From Porticoccus sp. (GTDB lineage: Bacteria > Pseudomonadota > Gammaproteobacteria > Pseudomonadales > Porticoccaceae), in NCBI GenBank assembly GCA_002685455.1, contig NYXF01000018.1, positions 1-8,399 on the forward strand: a stretch of 8,399 nucleotides of DNA. Direction: 5' to 3'. Of this stretch, positions 5,670-8,399 are shown in pieces (the stretch's first letter is position 1; each line of letters starts with the position of its first letter). Under the pieces are notes generated by a model. It saw nothing but the letters and a program-made list of their open reading frames with translations. It made no database searches and had not been told where the DNA came from. The translations under genes were made by a program, and so were the position numbers.

Positions 5670-8399
5670 CTATTGATTCTGTGAGCACAATACCTTATCT
5701 CTCATCTTAATATCCAGTCCCTGATTAATAATAATTTCCCCCTCAGAGTCTACAATGATATTTACAAGAAGTCTTGCGTCTGTCATGATCTGGACAGCCT
5801 TAAAAACTGAAAACAATTCATCATCTAATCTATTTATCTGGTCGTAGGCTGGATTTAATATTAATCCTGATTTTGAGGTATACAAACCGAAACCGTCATC
5901 TGATTTAATCATCATGACCTGCGATGAGTCGTCAACAAACTCGTAAGAGTTGAACTCAATTATTTTTTCCTCATCACCAAAAGTAACAATGGCCGACTCC
6001 CCATCTCGGTAAACTACCGCAGAGGTGTCGTTCCAGTACTGAACTCTTTCAGATGGAGATAATACCATTTCCCCAGATGAATTTATTAAAGTGGTTCCTA
6101 TTTCTTCATTAACTCTGTAAAGTCCCACCCCGAAAGGTCTTATTATTGACGAGTACTTCGGCTCTATTTTCATCCCGTCTGCGAGAGAGTAATTACCAAA
6201 TTTTTCTCCTTTTATAAGAATCAGGTTGTCCTCATCAAGATTAGTTAATCCATCATAAGCTGGCTCTAAAACAATTTCACCTCTTAGGTTGGAGATACCT
6301 TTCTTTCCCTCGTACTCAATTAGAAACAGGGAATCTGAAACTACATCATTTGGCACATACCCCTTCACTTTTAACTTCTCTCCAACAAATAGGTTTTTAT
6401 TTTTTTTCTTATTCATCCTCAACAGTTCAGACTGAGATATCTTAAATTTTTTTGAAAGAAAACTTACTGTGTTTCCACTTTGAACTGTGTAGAAATATTC
6501 CGCTGGAGGTAATATATTTCCCCGCTCATCGGCGATGAAAGTGTCTCCTCCATCAGTAATCTTAAAAAAAGTATTTGACCCATACTTAGAGTTCATAACC
6601 TTTAGTTTGTAATCTTCAGGGAGATCGATTTCAGTATTGTGGGAGAAATAAATTGACTCTTTAAACTCATCTCTGTACCACAAGGTCTTGTCACTGAGAG
6701 CAAAAACAGAGTCTTTTTCAGTTAGAATAAAAGATAAACTATCCCTTGAGAATACATCCCAGTACCCTTTTTGCTTCAGCATTACGTACTTAGAGTTACT
6801 TGAAACAGATTCGTAGTAAGTAGAGAAATCTGTAGAGAATAAATCAGTTATTACCTTGTAACCGTATTCTGTCTCATAAACCCATCCGAAATCTGTCCTC
6901 TCTATCTTATTTTTACCCATGCTGATGAGATCTTCAAGTGCCTGATCTACTAGAGACTCTTCTCCATCACCTACCAAGACCATGAAGTTTCCATCAAAGA
7001 ACTCGTAGTCCACGTACTTAAACTCTAGAGATTTACCACCCAAAAATAAATTTCTTATACTAGCTGAGTTAACTACTGAGATCTTGTCGTCACCCTCTCT
7101 CTCAAAAATAATGAACTCGCCTTCTTTATAGACATCTGAGAACTCATCCTCAAAAATTCTCTCTCCCATGAAGGTGTGTAGAGAGTATTTTTCGTTTTTT
7201 TGGAGGAGGATGTAGCTGCCGTTTACAACAAAAGCATCCTCATAACTTCCCCACAAAACTATTAACCCACTCTTATGAATCACCGATAATTTATCCTCAG
7301 AGAAAACTTTAATCAGGCCTGATCCCATATCTTCGGCATAGGAGAAATCATCAGAGTAAATTTCTGATAAATCTCTGCTGATTATCTTTTTAGTATCTGA
7401 ACCCCCGACAACAAAGAAATCATCCCTTGTGAACGAGCACATGTAATCATTACTAAATATGTGAGATTGAGTTGTTATTATTTTTTCCCCATTCGTGTTT
7501 ATGAAATGAGTAAGAGGTTCCTCGTAGATAGCTATAAGAGGGGTTTTATCTAGTGATGACACCTCACCTAATGAGTCAACAATCTGACTGTCATTAACAT
7601 TCTCTTTTACTATTGAATAGTCTCTGCCAGATGTGTGATAAAGAAAATCTATGGATAATTCTGAGTACTTACTTCTAGGGAAAGAACTTAAAAATTTTAG
7701 ATAACCCCCTGCCGTGTTATCTACCGTATACTTTTTAAGTAAAGACATCTCCACAGAGTCACGGAAGGGAGTCTCTGGGTAGTCACCAATAAAATTCTCT
7801 AGAGATTCAATTGAGTTATCCGATGTCTTGTCAGAAAATACAAGTCTCTCGTATAGCTCTTTTGCCTTAGTAAACTCATTAGATTTAGGGAAAGATTCCA
7901 TAAAAACTTTGTACGCCTGCCAGGTGTCTTGATTTGAGGTAAGAGAAAATTCTATAGATGTCCACCTCGCCGTTGCATCACCAACAAATATAGAATTAGG
8001 ATAACCAGATAAATATCCTCTGTACTCTTCTATAGAGTTTGCCTCTCTAACAAACTGGTACTCTAGAGAATCAATCACATCTTCGAGAGAGTCAATCCTT
8101 GAAATATCTATACCTAATTCGGTAAGTTCTTCAAGAGCTTTAGTGTCTAGACCTGAATATTTCTCCTTAGCTGTTAATATATTTCTATATGCCTGCTTTA
8201 AGATGTCTCTATCTTCTTTCTGTTCTAGGTAGAGCAGAGAGTAGAGTAAATACTTACCAGAGTTCTCTACAGATTTCTCATCGAGTTTTGTAAGTGTCTC
8301 TTTCAACTTAAGGGTTTCCCCTTTCTCGTAGTGTCTGTACGCCTTCTTTACACTCTGAGAGCATATGTATGGTGAGAAGAGAAAACAAAAAGAGATAAA
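5670..8399 (-). CDS. Secreted TPR-like / WG-repeat / LysM protein, N-terminus just beyond window
   Basis: An open minus-strand frame of 909 codons plus a TAG stop (5670-5672) runs off the right edge. The first visible residues, FISFCFLFSPYICSQS, are the hydrophobic core and end of a signal peptide. No ATG occurs in frame before residue 100, so the start lies a few codons outside; a TTG at 8306 would lose the signal peptide and is unlikely. After the signal comes a charged helical region with four TPR-like repeats (about residues 121-256). A long beta-rich region with WG-like repeats follows (about 285-636), then a LysM motif (637-678) and more WG-like repeats (about 694-880). No lipobox is seen, so it is probably periplasmic or surface-exposed; LysM suggests peptidoglycan or another GlcNAc glycan as ligand. 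It lies 74 bp upstream of the fibre gene in the same orientation. I do not recognise a named gene, and the function is unknown. Confidence 0.92.
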   Translation of the reverse strand, partial: FISFCFLFSPYICSQSVKKAYRHYEKGETLKLKETLTKLDEKSVENSGKYLLYSLLYLEQKEDRDILKQAYRNILTAKEKYSGLDTKALEELTELGIDISRIDSLEDVIDSLEYQFVREANSIEEYRGYLSGYPNSIFVGDATARWTSIEFSLTSNQDTWQAYKVFMESFPKSNEFTKAKELYERLVFSDKTSDNSIESLENFIGDYPETPFRDSVEMSLLKKYTVDNTAGGYLKFLSSFPRSKYSELSIDFLYHTSGRDYSIVKENVNDSQIVDSLGEVSSLDKTPLIAIYEEPLTHFINTNGEKIITTQSHIFSNDYMCSFTRDDFFVVGGSDTKKIISRDLSEIYSDDFSYAEDMGSGLIKVFSEDKLSVIHKSGLIVLWGSYEDAFVVNGSYILLQKNEKYSLHTFMGERIFEDEFSDVYKEGEFIIFEREGDDKISVVNSASIRNLFLGGKSLEFKYVDYEFFDGNFMVLVGDGEESLVDQALEDLISMGKNKIERTDFGWVYETEYGYKVITDLFSTDFSTYYESVSSNSKYVMLKQKGYWDVFSRDSLSFILTEKDSVFALSDKTLWYRDEFKESIYFSHNTEIDLPEDYKLKVMNSKYGSNTFFKITDGGDTFIADERGNILPPAEYFYTVQSGNTVSFLSKKFKISQSELLRMNKKKNKNLFVGEKLKVKGYVPNDVVSDSLFLIEYEGKKGISNLRGEIVLEPAYDGLTNLDEDNLILIKGEKFGNYSLADGMKIEPKYSSIIRPFGVGLYRVNEEIGTTLINSSGEMVLSPSERVQYWNDTSAVVYRDGESAIVTFGDEEKIIEFNSYEFVDDSSQVMMIKSDDGFGLYTSKSGLILNPAYDQINRLDDELFSVFKAVQIMTDARLLVNIIVDSEGEIIINQGLDIKMRDKVLCSQNQ
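5760..6320 (-). repeat. C-terminal WG-like beta repeats
   Basis: About four repeats follow the WG-repeat pattern of a short strand, xxGxxxxxG(E/G)I(V/I)LxPxYDxI, and a variable loop: KKGISNLRGEIVLEPAYDGL, KFGNYSLADGMKIEPKYSSI, TTLINSSGEMVLSPSERVQY and GFGLYTSKSGLILNPAYDQI. The signature Trp-Gly is replaced by KG or FG, so a profile search may score weakly. Such repeats are common in Bacteroidota and probably fold as beta-propeller-like or beta-solenoid platforms. Confidence 0.75.
6366..6491 (-). other. LysM motif within the WG-repeat region
   Basis: Forty-two residues running YTVQSGNTVSFLSKKFKISQ, then SELLRMNKKKNKNLFVGEKLKV. This matches the LysM pattern YxVxxGDTLxxIAxKFxxSxxxLLxxNxLxxxxLxVGQxLxV, with Asn in place of the usual Asp after the Gly. 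LysM binds GlcNAc-containing glycans, chiefly peptidoglycan. It is inserted between two beta-repeat stretches rather than at a terminus. Confidence 0.85.
6492..7544 (-). other. Central beta-rich region with degenerate WG-like repeats
   Basis: From about residue 286 to the LysM motif the protein alternates aromatic and hydrophobic strands with acidic loops. Recurrent pieces resemble WG repeats, for example EKYSLHTFMGERIFEDEFSD, KLSVIHKSGLIVLWGSYEDA and KGYWDVFSRDSLSFILTEKD. The repeats are too divergent for me to set their boundaries. A beta-propeller of about 40-residue blades is possible. Confidence 0.5.
7632..8036 (-). repeat. Four TPR-like helical repeats in the upstream protein
   Basis: Four copies of a 33-37-residue unit share the pattern (Y/F)xx(Y/F)(L/M/I)xx(Y/F)P(x)S followed by an amphipathic helix: YRGYLSGYPNS, YKVFMESFPKS, LENFIGDYPET and YLKFLSSFPRS. 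The prolines are spaced 37, 37 and 33 residues apart. This resembles the TolA/YbgF/BamD-type TPR seen in many Bacteroidota envelope proteins and probably mediates protein-protein contacts. Confidence 0.7.

Overview
The window looks like a chromosomal segment from a low-GC, probably marine or aquatic, member of the Bacteroidota (flavobacterial type). Three things point there. The minus-strand fibre gene opens with a signal peptide ending Ser-Gln, followed by the PQGFNYQAIVRD...LLSVPYALYA domain that is typical of Bacteroidota surface proteins. A TAnnTTTG-type -7 promoter element lies just upstream of it, and no Shine-Dalgarno sequence is visible. All coding sequence is on the minus strand; plus-strand open frames are antisense shadows of it. 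No gene-free stretch exceeds about 75 bp, and I see no tRNA, rRNA, CRISPR array, IS element or integrase.

Reading in the direction of transcription (right to left), positions 8399-5670 hold a nearly complete secreted protein of 909 visible residues. It has the end of a signal peptide, four helical TPR-like repeats, a long beta-repeat (WG-like) region, one LysM motif, and a further set of WG-like repeats. Its initiation codon lies just outside the right edge.

After a 74-bp AT-rich gap, positions 5595-1 hold the first 1865 residues of a giant fibre protein that is open at the left edge. It carries a Bacteroidota secretion-type N-terminus joined to a body that looks like a phage tail fibre. In order the body has: a short collagen-like stretch; DGGTG/LGTMATQ/ITGG tail-fibre repeats; a 39-bp (13-residue) tandem array of about 19-20 units; and two copies of a large module, each with a short TDGV-VND segment and a block of YadA-like (NTAVG/NVAIG) head repeats. 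It ends with a DKTKLDAIEASADV motif duplicated at a 171-bp period. The C-terminus, which in such proteins often holds a chaperone-of-endosialidase (S74) or sorting domain, is not in the window.

The two genes are co-oriented and closely spaced, so co-expression is plausible. A working idea is that the fibre is a cell-surface or secreted adhesin-like filament and that the TPR-WG-LysM protein is an envelope or peptidoglycan-associated neighbour. The sequence does not show that they interact. The most notable signals are the chimeric architecture and the several layers of repeats of different ages, which suggest ongoing length change by recombination.
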